The notes under the pieces were generated by a model, which was given only the letters and a program-made list of their open reading frames with translations, did not search any database and was not told the origin of the DNA. Positions 49,530-61,743 of a DNA stretch of 64,000 nucleotides are shown here, piece by piece. The translations under genes and the position numbers were made by a program. Within the stretch, counting starts at the first letter, position 1, and every line of letters starts with the position of its first letter. The stretch is from Trifolium pratense (taxonomy: Eukaryota > Streptophyta > Magnoliopsida > Fabales > Fabaceae), in NCBI RefSeq assembly GCF_020283565.1, contig NC_060060.1, forward strand, positions 25,420,001-25,484,000, in the 5' to 3' direction.

Positions 49530-52228
49530 TAGGTTAAAGAAGAATCCATTGAATGACAAGTAAGCAAACTCTCTAATTGAATGACAACAAAGTGTGTTAA
49601 AGAAGTTTTTTTAATACTTTTTTTTATAATGAGTAAAAGAAGATTCAATTTCTATTGAAAATGCCAACTCTCTGATTGAATGTCACGTAAGCAGCTTTTT
49701 AATTAAATGTCACCTAAACAATTTCTATTGAAAATGCATGAAAGAGCTCCGTAGGAATCTCATAATGTATATAATAGAGATGGAGATAGGAATTTTTCAA
49801 TCAACGACATGTAAAGATGTACGTTATTTAAATTATGAACTTTTTGTGATGCCTACCATACTCCGTCAATTTTAAACAATACATTCACCTTTTATTTCAG
49901 CCAAATACTCTAGGTCCTGTTTGTACTATTCTCAATCATAATTTTACACGTGTATTCATTTGTTTTTAGTAAAAATGCGGGTAACAGGTATGGGTATGGG
50001 TACCTAGGTACCCATAGGGTATGGGGACGGGGGCAAAAGTTGTTACCCACGCGGGTATGGGAATGAGTACGAGTATTTTTTCAATCCGCGGGTATGGGGA
50101 TGGGTACTATAGTACCCTACCCATACCCTACCCATTGTCATCCTTATATTCTCATTAAAAAAATTACACGGCTAACAAACACCACCCTGAAGCTATATTC
50201 ATCTTCCTCTTTGCGAATGAATTTTTTCTCCGCCATTTATCTTCAACTATGGAAACTCACCGCCATGAATACATCACACCCACCATTGGATATTTTCATT
50301 CATTTCATAAAAACTCTCACCGCCATGAATAAGTCAATCCAATCCACTGTAAGAACTCATCTTTGTCATGTTTGCTACATTTAAAAATTAACAATACGCT
50401 TAACGAAAAAAAAATAGTTTTTGATCAATATAAAGTCTTTCAGCAATAAATTAAAAAATCATAAATAATTAAGTAAGAAAATAGCAAAATTAAAATGCTC
50501 TATAAATATTTACCTTAGCCAACAAAATTATTTGTTGGCACTTCCGTTTCCGTGATATTCATCCTATCAAAATTAAAAATAACAAATAAACATAAGCACA
50601 AAACCATAAATTATAAAAAAATGGGGTTTTGAATCACGATTATAAGGAATGAATTTAACAATTATGATGTGCACTGCGACTGTAGTTTTGTATATATAAA
50701 TTATAATATAGTAGAACATAACTTTTTCTTTTTTTTTTGCAATAATAGAACATAACTTTGTATAAGCTTATATTTATTATTTTTTTTTTTACAAATTAAT
50801 TTGTATATATCCAACAATTAATCCAACAAATAAGTAAGATGCAAAGTTTTTTTTTTTATACGAAGATTTTTTTTCCTTCTGTTTTTTTAATTTTTTTTTG
50901 AGAAGATTTTTTTTATTCTTTTTTTTAAAATCTTTTTTTAAAAAAGATTCAATTGAATCTTTCTAATTAAATGACACACCTAAGCAATTTCTATGAGAAT
51001 GCACGAGAAAGCTCCGTGAAAATCTCGCTATGTACATGATAGAAATAAAGATATGAGGTCGGAGGGAGAATAGTCTTAATACACCCTTCCTACAATAAAT
51101 CTAAAAGGTAATTTTTTTTATATAAAAAAAATTTACTTTTTAAATCTATAGAATATTTGATATCTAGTTAGTTCATAATATAATTTCGATATACAGAATA
51201 TTTTATGAACCTACAAAATACAGTAGTAATTTTTTTCTAAGCTTGAAGGGAGCATGATCCCAACTCAGTATAGAACCGGAGGAAGTAAGAAGGAAGTGAA
51301 AGACAGCCAATAAGAGCTCGACAAAATGCTTCTACTATGTATGGCTGTCACATTATTCGGCATTTACTGACGTTGATCACTGTCACAGTCTCACAGATCA
51401 CTATCAGTTTTTTTTAAGAAAATGCTAAACAGTGTTCCCGGAGCATTGTTCAAAGAAGCAAATATAGTAATATGACATTGAACTTTGTGTAGTTAATGTA
51501 TCGAAAATCTAAAATGTATTATTTTTAATTTAAAAATTTCTATTTTTAGTTTTCTTAATCAGTGGCCCGGACACCGGTTAGCATAACCTTTTTTTAATTA
51601 TCACTAGTAGTCTGTTTCTTCTTATCACCCCAATTCATTGCATCTCTTTATTGGCCTAGGTGTCTTTTCCTGCACGGTTCAGTAACGACTTTTGAAAACG
51701 TAGTAATAATAATCATTCTTTTGGAATTGATTTCATCCATTCCATATCTTTAACAATTCTGTCTTTAGTTTAAGAAGTAATTTATTTTTTATATTTATTA
51801 ATTAATTAACTGATGTATTTTATCAATAATATTAATTAGATATATCAATTATTAAATAAACTAAAAATTAAATAATTAGTATTTTGGTCCTTAAAGATAT
51901 TTTGGTTTCATATTCGTCCCTTAAAGAAAAAAAGTTTTATTTTGATCCCTTAAAAACATCTCCATTAGCTAAAAATGTCTTTTATGTTAAATTTTAACCC
52001 CCAATATATATGGTGAAACAATACCGTAAATGGTCCACCATAGACCTCATTAAATTTTTTAATTATAACCATTTGATCTTTTTCTTAAAATCTATACTCT
52101 TAGATCTTGTAAACCTATGATAACTAATAATGAACCACCAATACTTGATTTATTTTACTTTTCTTCATCTTCTTCGCTCTCCTCCTTCTTCATCTTCTTC
52201 ACATAATAAAGATTAGAGGAAGTAATAC
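49331..52228. other. Intergenic DNA with diverged repeats
   Basis: No gene. Contains (AAAAT)5 near 49398, a (TA)n run at 49486-49523, and a G-rich stretch at 49978-50110 (GGGTATGGGTACC and GGGACGGGGGC words) like the end of a hAT-type element. Blocks at 49440-49800 and 50740-51055 share words (ATAACTTTGTATAAGCTTA; AGCTCCGT...ATCTC), suggesting an old duplication. Confidence 0.45.
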
Positions 52229-52380
52229 TCCCTCTAATCCTTAATACAATATTAAAATTTAAAAAGTAATTTTTTAAAATTTATTTAAAGATTGATGTAT
52301 TTTGTTTATACTATCATAGACCAGATACATTTATATTTTATTGAATCTAAAAGAGAATTTTTTTTTCTTATAAGGTTAAA
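52229..52380 (+). repeat. Truncated Stowaway-type MITE
   Basis: TACTCCCTCTAATCC start, then GATGTATTTTG and TATACTATCATAGACCAGA as in related MITEs; the right terminus is missing. Confidence 0.4.
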
Positions 52381-53140
52381 TAGTTTGTAAGGTGACGAAT
52401 GTGTCACTTATATTCTCGGGACATCTTCTTGTAAGGTGAGATTTTAATGAACTCTAGACAATTTTGACCATATGATTTGAAAGGACCAAAGCATAATACG
52501 AAAATTAGTAAACATTTGAATCAATTGGTCACATTCGTATTTGGATTCAATGCAGTTTCACTATAACTGTTTGCATCTGAACCGTTTAATAAAGATAAAA
52601 AATTCAGAGTTTAAATTCAAATTTTAAGAGCAAATTTAATTTAAAATTTAGACTATCGTCAGATTTAATCTAACGATCTATATATGATCGAATGCACTGT
52701 AGGAATTATTTTTTGACTGCACTCAGCGCCAATCCATCACATTCAAGTAAAAAAAACTCCACCAATCCCTTCAATGAGAAATTTCCATGGAGAACTTGGC
52801 TGCAGTTACCTCAACAATCAAAGAATTAGGCACCGATGTTAAGAGCAAATCCACCAAAAAATGACCCTTTAAACCGAAAATACCACGACTAATGGAGACC
52901 AAGAGAATCTCTAAGGCTATATTTGGTTTGGGTGAAATAAGGAAGAGAGAAATTGGGGAGAAAGTCTCAAACTCTCCTGTTTGGTTTGAAGAGAGATAAG
53001 ATAGAGAGAAATTATAAACATGGGACCCATGCGTTTTCTTTTTCTCTTTAAGGGTATGTTTGGTTGTGAGAAGAATTTGAGAAGAGAGAAATAAGTGAGA
53101 GGGAGTGTAAGAAGAGAGAAAGAGTTGAAAAATATAGTAG
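52381..53140. other. GA-rich intergenic DNA
   Basis: No gene. From about 52915 AGAGAGAAAT-type words are frequent. The same low-complexity flavour returns after 53967, because the hAT-type element split this stretch. Confidence 0.35.
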
Positions 53141-53148
53141 ATTTGAGA

Positions 53149-53958
53149 CTATGTTGCCCGGGTGCGGGTACGGTACCGGTATCCGGTACGGGGTACGTCA
53201 TTTTTAGAAAAACTAAGGTACGGGTACGTCCCTATAATTTTTTTTTAAAATATAATTATATATATCAAATAATATAGTTATGTTGTTAAAACAAATAATT
53301 AAACATAAAAAAGATCACAACACACTATAAATGTAATTTAAATTGTTCGAAACATCAAAATATGAAATTAAAAACCAATTAGCTCAAAAAAAGTCAATAA
53401 TTTCCCTCTTCATCATCACTAAAAAGAGTGACCTCTAGTTAGGTTTACCGCGAGAAACACTAGCGATTTCAAAAATATCAACTATATATTAAATAAATCT
53501 CATTTATCTCTACGAATATCCCACATTTTTGTTGCACTTTCATTATAAGTATTAATATTTCTCTTTCTTGAGAAAAGACGAAGATTAGTATGAATAAAAA
53601 CTAGATCTTCAGCTCTCTTTGAATTTAGTCTATTCCTTTTCAATGAATGAGTGAATAATTTCGGCGGCTACTTTGTTATTGTTTTTTAGCAATAGTTGCT
53701 ACTTTATATTATAAACAAATAAAAAACGTAAATCTTTCTATAAAAAAAACTAATAATAAAAGAAAAAGAAGAAAAAAAATCATGTTTTTTTGGATTGACG
53801 TACCACGCGCGTACCACATGTGTACCACACGTGTACCCATTGCAAAAAACAAAAAAAAAAAATTAGGTACGGCGTCGGTGCATACCGGGGAAGTACCATA
53901 CGCGTACCGGTACCCGGTACCGGTACTCGATCTAAAATGGAGTACCCATGCAACATAG
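53149..53958. mobile_element. hAT-type non-autonomous element with GGTACC-rich ends
   Basis: Flanked by the perfect 8-bp duplication ATTTGAGA (53141-53148 and 53959-53966). Inverted ends start CTATGTTGC. Both subterminal regions are packed with GGTACCGGTA and GGTACGGG words that can pair with each other. 810 bp, no transposase. Confidence 0.82.
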
Positions 53959-53966
53959 ATTTGAGA

Positions 53967-54700
53967 TATTGATTGCTATAAGTGAAAGTGAAGAGAAATA
54001 GGGAAGAGAGAAATGTGTTTAATTTTAAAAATACAAAAGTACCCTTATTTTAAATATATGATTTATTTGAAGAATATGAATAGAAAAGGAAAGACTTAAT
54101 TAATAAAATGATCTCTTAAATAGTTAAATGTGTTTGGAATAACATATTTGTGGTGAGAGAGAAATAAGGGCGAGAGAGAAAGAGAAGAAATGGGTATCTC
54201 ACGTGTTTGGCACATAGAAGAAACAAAGAAGAGAGAGTAAAAATCCGTGGGACCCACCACTTTTTTATTTCTCTTCAATTTAGCTAATATTTTGCAGTTT
54301 CCATATATACCCTTGTCTTCATTGCCTCTCCTTTTGCCTTTGTACAAGCACAGGAGCACAAATCTGAAATCTGAAATATCTGAAATATATGGGTATAAAT
54401 ATCTACAAATCAAATACAAACCCAACTGCTTCTCCATCACCGTTGATTATTTTGCTGCTTCCCAAGCATTGTTGCGGCAATCCCGTCCCCAAGGTTTTCT
54501 TTTTGACACAGCGTGCAAGCTTGTTTAATTTAATAATAAACATATTTTTCATATTTGCACCACGTTTCCCAGTTTATGGCTGGCTGGCTGGATCCCAAAT
54601 TCCCAATTCACATTTCAATTTTTTTTTTATTGTTTTGTAATTGAAATTGGAATTTTGCATTCGGTTGGTGCAAAAAAAAAAAAAAAAATTTATGAGAGTT

Positions 54701-54735
<35 letters not shown>

Positions 54736-54972
54736 TTTTATAAACAGGAAATAAAGTTTTTGTTTATTTATGGTTTATTTTAATAATGTACTGTACTTTT
54801 TTGAATGATAACAGGTATTATTGTACTTTCAAAATTAGTCGATACTTCTCTCTCCTATTTCTCTTAGCTTTCTCTTCTAACAAATAATATATCAAATCTA
54901 CTCTATTTCTCACTTATTTCTCTCTTTTCATACTCTCTCTCACATATTTCTCTTTTTCACTTTCTTTTTGCA
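53967..54972. other. Intergenic DNA, low complexity
   Basis: AGAGAGAAA-rich sequence, an ATTT-type run (TTTA)n at 54702-54738, then a TTTCTCTC-rich stretch at 54850-54965. No gene supported. Confidence 0.4.
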
Positions 54973-54980
54973 ACCAAATG

Positions 54981-55233
54981 TAGAGCTGTAAAAAGGGCCT
55001 TAAGGGGCCGGCCCTTTAAGGGGCGGACCCACTTATTCCTGATTATTAATTTTATTTAAATTTTAAACACAGTTTTTTTAGGGTGTCGATCGTGGACAGT
55101 GCTGATTGAAGAAAACGAGAATAAGTTCACGACACTAGAAAAATTGTTTAAAATTTAAATAAAATTAATAATCAGGAATAAGTGGGTCCGCCCCTTAAAG
55201 GGCCGGCCCCTTAAGGCCCTTTTTACAGCTCTA
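54981..55233. mobile_element. hAT-type MITE with nearly perfect long inverted arms
   Basis: 253 bp flanked by the perfect 8-bp duplication ACCAAATG (54973-54980 and 55234-55241). Each arm, about 85-90 bp, starts TAGAGCTGTAAAAAGGGCC and contains GGGGCCGGCCC and GGGGCGGACCCAC; the two arms look fully complementary, with a spacer of about 75 bp. The transcript would be a long hairpin. Confidence 0.88.
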
Positions 55234-55241
55234 ACCAAATG

Positions 55242-56126
55242 GACCTTAAAGATATTTTTGGTTTCACATTGGTCTCTAAAGAAAAAAAATGTCTGAATAG
55301 GTCCCTAAAGAAAAAAAAAATCTGAATAGGTTCCTTAAAGATATATCCGTTAATCAGTTTGGTCTTATTCAGACCTTTTTTTAGGGACCAAACTATTAAC
55401 AGAGATGTCTTTTAAGAGACTTATTTGAATTTTTTTTTTTTCTTTAAGGGAACTATTCAGATTTTTTTTTCTTTAGGGACCAATCTAAAATAAAAATGTC
55501 TTTATGGGATATTTTTAAAATTAAGCCAAAAGGAAATAGTGCAATATTTTGGTGCTCTCTCCTCCCTTTCTGCGCTGTTTTGGAGAGAAGAAAAAACATG
55601 TGCCTCCCATGATGTTTTTTTCTCTCGCCCCAATTTCTCTTACATGCCAATCAGAAGAAATTCTTAGTTTCTCTCATACTTCTATCGCATGTCTCTCTCG
55701 TTTCTATTTCAACCGTTGCAATCACAGCCTAAAAGAGTGTGGCAAGTAGTGCCACTATTTGATTATTTTGAACTTATCATTGCTAGAACACGGTGCCTTT
55801 AGAGATTAAAAGAAATGTGTACAACCATTTTGACCATGTTTAAGATAATACTAAAATTCAAGCTAACATTGTCGTATTTAGTTTTGTTCCTGCAAATCCA
55901 AGCGGTTAATATAAGCAATATCTTTAATCTGAGACCTCCAATTCGTCTCGAGAATGAATATCATACTAATAACATTTGTAGCCTTCAAAAAAAATAAATT
56001 TGTAAGATGATCCAAGGGCATGCCAATAATACCAGCCAACCTTTTCCAAAGCTCGAGAGTTAGAGCCAAATGTGTTCTAGACAATTAATATCTCATTTAT
56101 TTAGTGGTTTAATGATAAAAAACACT
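55242..56126. other. Intergenic DNA with fold-back words
   Basis: Between 55245 and 55530 GGTCCCTAAAGAAAAAAA-type words occur in both orientations around about 55370, indicating a degenerate fold-back element related to 51880-52000. No gene in the rest. Confidence 0.4.
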
Positions 56127-56483
56127 TGTTTGGATCTCGACCCAAAAAACTAGCTCATAGTATAAGGTTGTCCTCAAATATTTATACATTCAACAGTCTG
56201 AGAATCTAAACAATATTAGATTTCAAACAAACTCCAAACAACACAATTACACATTCAACACCCACCATCACGCCCGATGTGGGTCTGAGCCAAATGTTCA
56301 CGTTGCAGTCCTTAACCCAGCTCTGATACTTTCTTTAAAAAAATAGCTTTGATACCATATTAAATATGTTTGGATTTCAACCACAAAAATTAGGTCATAC
56401 ATATATATACACTCAACAGCCTAGGAACCTAAACAATGTGAGATTTCAAACAAGCTTCAAACAACACAATTACACATTCAACA
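56127..56483 (-). mobile_element. TRIM (miniature LTR retrotransposon)
   Basis: Two short LTRs, 56127-56260 (134 bp) and 56367-56483 (117 bp), both TGTTTGGAT to CATTCAACA on the plus strand, around a 106-bp interior. On the minus strand TGGTATCAAAGC, the complement of plant initiator-tRNA-Met with one change, follows the upstream LTR after a few bases. GTGATGGTGGG, a purine-rich tract, directly precedes the downstream LTR. No coding capacity. The LTRs have diverged and no exact TSD remains, so it is old. Confidence 0.8.
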
Positions 56484-57930
56484 TAACTTATAATAAAAGC
56501 AATAATTTATCAAGCTGTGTGTTCAAGTGTGTAATTGTGATCCTCTACATAATAGGCTTTTGAATAATCTCCTAGACCAACAAAGTAATAAGAACGAAAA
56601 GAATTAAAGCAAAGGAAGACTTGCTCAATCAAATTTTAACAGTACAATCATTCATCTGCTATAAAAGGAGAACGAAGAATTTGAAGAAACATAGATATAC
56701 ACATATACACACACATACATATACAAGTACATACATACATATACATTCTTCAATTCTTTTGTAAACACTTAGTGTTATAAATTGTCTAAGTGTCCAGTTA
56801 TAATTTATTGTGTGTAATATGCTTATCAAGAAGCAATCTTTGTAAATACACACGTTGTTGTAAATCAACAGTTGTTGATATCCTTAAGGGACTAGGTTTA
56901 GTCAACTGCCTCGAGAAGTCTTGACAAGATGTCAATGAGGGTGTAATCAGTTTGATTATTTGATTAAATCCTTGAGATCAAGGCAAACTCACTCATCTCA
57001 CCAAGCTCAACCCCATCTTCAACAATTTCTAGCTTATCATCTCCAAGCCCAACCCCAATAAATATTATGAGTTTGGATAATGTTTATGCTAGGTGCAATT
57101 ATTGTGCAATTAAAACAGAAAATTATGAAGACGCATTTAAAGAAGATGCTTGGAGGAAGGCAATGCAAGAATAAATAGATTGGATTGAAAAGAATAAGAC
57201 TTGATCCACGCCTTAAAAAAAAGAATATTCAGGTGATTGCTCATGAAAGCGTGGAAGTTCGAGAGATAGCGAGACGAGTAAAGAAGATAATGTCCACGAG
57301 ATAAATGTTCGACTTTCAGATATCGAAACCAAGTGAGAATTTGAGCCAAATATTTCCACGGTATTACCATTTTTCTTTCTATAAACTTATGAGAGTATTC
57401 GTGTACTTGTTTAGTATTTTCTAGAAATTGCAATTATTCTCTGCCAGACTGATTAGTTTTAACTTATACACATTGAGGCAATTTTATTCATAAACTCAGA
57501 ACATTTTTCAAGCCACCCTTATATATTATTATCATTTGCTAACCACTTTGAGCCGTAAAAAAATAATATCTCTTTTCTTTCGGTGACAAACCACATTATA
57601 AGCTTGAGACATGAAAAACAAAGTTTTTACCCTCTTTGGAGTTAGGTAGAGAAATAGTTCTCTTGTCTTGGCAACATTATAAGTTTGGGGTTGCTCTTGG
57701 AATTAGCAACATCTAAATTCGGGGTGGTATACAAGAGAACTATCAAAAAGAAAAAAAAAAGAATGAAAAAGAGACATAATACATCAAAAATTAAAAAAAA
57801 AAAAAATAGTCTCTTCAAAAAATTTATAAAAAGAAAAAGAAAAAATAGTGATAGAATAAGGACCATACAAAGACACATCCGGTCCTCAAAAAGAAATTCT
57901 CTTGTACTTCATCAAATTAAGGTACCACAG
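56484..57930. other. Intergenic DNA, nothing recognised
   Basis: AT-rich with A-runs near 57740-57850; no gene or paired termini supported. Confidence 0.35.
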
Positions 57931-57939
57931 GTACTTGTC

Positions 57940-58975
57940 CAAGAGAAAAAGCGCGCCATATCGTACCCACAACAAGCCATCGCAGCACGATGCGTACGAT
58001 GAAGCGCGGGAAAAAGCCCAAGCCTGACAAGAAAACTATAAATAGAGTCCTTCTCCTTCACAATTATTCATTCAAAAATATTCACAACTATTCTAAGTTT
58101 GTGAGAGCTTCAAGCTAGAGTTACGAAAACTTTAAGGAGGAGGAAAGAAGGCTCGTGAACTCCGAGGCTTAAGGTTATTTTCCTTTTTATTGTCTTTTAT
58201 AGTTTAGTTTCTCTAGGTTAGGTCGACTAGATGAACTCTCTTATGAATACTTGAGACATGTAATTTGGTTCGAACAAGATTATATTCAATTGTTATTCAG
58301 TTATTATCTACTATTGTCTTGTTTTAATGATTTGTTCTTAATATTGATCAAATTATAGAACGAACCCATATGAATTAGTTGATCTCGTGACAACAGACTA
58401 ATAGGTCCGAACATAAAGACAATACAACTAACCAATATGAGACAATTAAATTCAGTACTTGAGGTTGGGGGTTAGGATTAAGAATTACACATAGATAAAT
58501 TATGCAAACAAGGTAGGTTAACACGTGAGAACTTGTTAAAGGTAGAAAACGTGACAAACAAGGGGGACCCTACCAGCGGTTGACTATACTTCTTTAGTTG
58601 CTATAGGATAAGGAATGATAGCACTTAACTTATCTAAAAGAAATTAATCCGTCAGATGGATAAATGAATAGTAAAGCAGATATAACGCCAGTTACCAAGC
58701 AGGATTAAGGGAGGGATTCAAAACACTTAACCACCTGTGCTCATCTACTCGCACACCTTTTACATTTATTGTTATTTTTTTTATTGTTATTTACTTTTAA
58801 TATTTGTCAAGACTCTTTCGAACCAAACAAAGCGAATGCAACACACTTTACTTTCCTAAATTCCTAAGCGAAACTAGTAGCCTTGACACGATCTCCGTGG
58901 ATACGAACTCATTCTAAATACTATAGTGTGAATTATTACTCGACGATAGACTGATCCACTTATCAGACTGCAGTC
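57940..58975 (+). repeat. Possible Ty3-type LTR remnant
   Basis: AACTATAAATAGAGTCC (TATA-like) at about 58034, later GATCTCCGTGGATACGAACT near 58890 and ATTATTACTCGACGATAGA near 58932. That combination is typical of LTRs of plant Ty3 elements of the Tat/Athila group. No second LTR or protein remnant nearby, so only tentative. Confidence 0.4.
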
Positions 58976-60380
58976 ATGTGGCCACAATCCCCCCAACATT
59001 TTCAACTCTTTTTACACTATAATGATATACTATCAGATTAGGCACATTATACATATTTTCTTTTTAATGATAAAAAGTCCTCTTTGACCACATAAAAGAA
59101 TATTAGAATAGACACATTAAAATAATGAAATATTACTTCCATTTTTTTCATAGATTTAATTTATGTTTATGAATAGAGAAAATAATTTTTACATCGATAA
59201 TAATCATAATTGTTGGAATATTAAAAGGTAAATTTTTAGTACCCGTAATGTTTAGTCATGCATACAAAATGCATTTAAAAATGACATTTTAATATAAATT
59301 AATATCAGGAAATATAATTCTAGAATATGACATGACATTGAATTATAAATTTTAGAATTATTTGTGTATATTGAACACTTAAAATTTATTTTCTCTCTCT
59401 ATGTAATTATACTTGTTGGACTTGATCCCTCAAGTTTTAATTCTTGACTCCGCCCCTGATTGTATGTAACAAAAAAAAAATGTTGTTATTGTATGAACAA
59501 AATGGTACAATTAATGCACATAATAGTTATTATTGTATGAAAGAAAAATTGTCATGCACAAGATTTTATTTTATTTTTTGATAGCAAAAGTTATATTAAT
59601 TGGGCAAAGAAATGTATATAAAAACTAGAGGAAAGAATATATTAAGTATAAGAAGAATAATGTTAGCAACGCACTCTTTAACAAACACACTCCAACATAC
59701 TTTCTTTTATTGGTTGAAATTCACATGGATCCCATAAAAAAATGTGGACCCATATAACTTTTATGGGACCCATATAAATTTTAACCAATAGAAAAGAGTG
59801 TGTTAAAGTGTGTTTATTAAAGAGTGTGTTGCTAGCATTCCTCGTATAAGAAATACTTGACCTAAATCACAAAAAACTAGAGGAAAGAATATCTCCTGTC
59901 ACTATATGAAAAACAAATAAATGAAACAATCATAAAAATACAATTCATCATAAATGAAGAAAACAAGAAGTCATTCCTAACTTTCCATATTAACAACACC
60001 ACCACATGCCAAAAAGTTAATAGACCCTTAAGCCACAACCCTCCGAGAAACAAAACATTTCCAACGACTGTTCTCTATGACTATGAGCAGCCATATAGGT
60101 TTGAGTTAACTACTCACCTTGTGAACGTACCATGGTCTATAGTGAAGTAAGTTTTACCATTGGATCAACTCTGGTCAACTTTACTATTTTATTTGTTCAC
60201 TATAAAATTATTTAAGTTTTAGTTGTATCGAAAAATTTTGGTTGAAAAGGGAAAACTCATTTTACGTGTCCCACAAATTTTTGGATAAGGGTTAGTCGTC
60301 AATAATAATAATAAAAATAATAATAATAATAATAGAAACTTCATACTTACATGATCGTAAAATAAATATATATTCAAGTT
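58976..60380. other. Intergenic DNA with one fold-back element
   Basis: AT-rich; no gene. Holds the hairpin element at 59659-59839 and an (AAT)n run at 60302-60333. Confidence 0.4.
59659..59839. repeat. Fold-back MITE-like element
   Basis: The ends AATGTTAGCAACGCACTCTT and AATGCTAGCAACACACTCTT (reverse strand) are inverted over about 65 bp, with TATTGGTT also mirrored. No clear TSD. Confidence 0.6.
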
Positions 60381-60392
60381 TTAGTAGTGAAG

Positions 60393-61192
60393 GAGACAAT
60401 TCTAGGTGTGGGAGGATGAGATGTTGGGGGAGGAGAGTGGATTTTCTACGTTGTAAAAAAAATTGAGGGAATAATGTATGGATCTAGATCATTGGATCAA
60501 AACATGTGATAATATTTTAATGAGAAAAAATTGAAGAAAAGTTATTCAATGGTTATGATGTAACAATTGAGGAAAATTGAGGAAAAAATAATTGAGAGGA
60601 TCCTTTCTTAAGGGGGTGTCAAATTTTACTTCACAACTTTCTTCCGCGGACTCAATCTCCAGATTCGTGGCAATTACAGCCTAATCCTGTCAGAGTTCTC
60701 TAGTCCGGAGGGCTTATCAGATCTTGACTTCTCAACAGTATGGTCTCTTGGACACAGTTGAATATCTCATTTGGCACAAAAAAGTCCCCTTGAAATTGTC
60801 TATTTTTGCATGAAGATTGTTGAGAGATAGGTTCTCAATTAAAGTAAATTTGGCAATTCGAGGTATCATCACTCTAGGTACATATTTGGCTCTCTGTGCT
60901 TGGATTATTTGGAACAAAAGAAATCATATGTTATACAAAAATTCAAAAATGGCCTTACCTCAATTTCTGGATAAGGTTAAACTTTATTCTTACTTGTGGT
61001 TGAAGATAACAAATATCAATCTAGTTTCAAACTACATAGCCGGTGGTCGAACTTGTTTACTTGTTTGTGCATTGATTAACATTGTTTTCAGGTTGTTCTT
61101 TCGATTGTCGTATCTATAAACTGGTGTAGTTGTTTTTCAGTCATAATGTACTGAGAGAGCTAATTGGTTGATTAATATATTGTTAAAAAAAA
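60393..61192 (+). mobile_element. Truncated LINE with 12-bp TSD
   Basis: Flanked by the perfect duplication TTTAGTAGTGAA (60381-60392 and 61193-61204) and ending in an A-run. The right part shows a broken LINE C-terminus: LIWHKKVPLKLSIFA, a stop, RLLRDRFSIKVNLAIRG, then, after internal loss of the zinc-binding part, ALCAWIIWNKRNHMLYKNSK and YLWLKITN. The first 250 bp show no coding resemblance. It sits 355 bp upstream of the MADS-box start codon. Confidence 0.82.
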
Positions 61193-61204
61193 TTTAGTAG
61201 TGAA

Positions 61205-61558
61205 AAACTAAAAATTCAAGGAGTAGTACTAGGGCTAGTACTATAGGATAAACTTGTTTACTTTTTATTCGTTTTTCTATTTAAATTACTTTCAACTACT
61301 TTGAAAAAGAGCTAATATATATTCTCAATATCTTCCTTATAATAAATAGTACCTTTAGGTAATAACCATAACTACCAAAATTCAAGGACATATCAAATCA
61401 TATCCTATCAAAACCTTACACAAAGAAGAGATAGAAGAAAGTTTTTGCAGAAAATAGTCAAAAAAAATATAAAAATTTATATTATTCTCTTTCATCTAAT
61501 ATATTCTGAAAAAGCAATGTTTATTTTGTCATCAAAATATATATAAAGTAATAAAATA
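61205..61558 (+). promoter_or_regulatory. Promoter and leader region of the MADS-box gene
   Basis: The remaining 354 bp between the LINE and the ATG. No perfect CArG box was noticed. The leader is AT-rich; TATAATAAATAG near 61337 could act as a TATA element. Confidence 0.35.
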
Positions 61559-61743
61559 ATGGGTAGAGGAAAGGTAGAGCTGAAGAGAATTGAAAACAAA
61601 ATAAATCGTCAAGTAACATTTGCAAAGAGAAGAAATGGGTTACTCAAGAAAGCTTATGAACTCTCTGTTCTTTGTGATGCTGAGGTTGCTCTTATTATTT
61701 TCTCCAACCGTGGAAAGCTCTATGAATTCTGCAGTGGTACTAG
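61559..61743 (+). CDS. SEPALLATA/AGL2-type MADS-box transcription factor, exon 1 (partial gene)
   Basis: The frame from the ATG encodes a complete MADS DNA-binding and dimerisation domain: [20 protein letters not shown], then [37 protein letters not shown] and CSGT. The exon ends at TACTAG/GTACAT, exactly 185 bp from the ATG, the standard first-exon length of AGL2/SEP and AGL6 genes. The residue pattern ([27 protein letters not shown]) favours the SEP group. Such proteins act in floral MADS tetramers that specify organ identity and meristem determinacy and bind CArG boxes. The I, K and C regions lie on later exons beyond the window; the reading frame past 61743 is intron. The subclade (SEP1/2, 3 or 4) cannot be decided from this exon. 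Confidence 0.93.
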
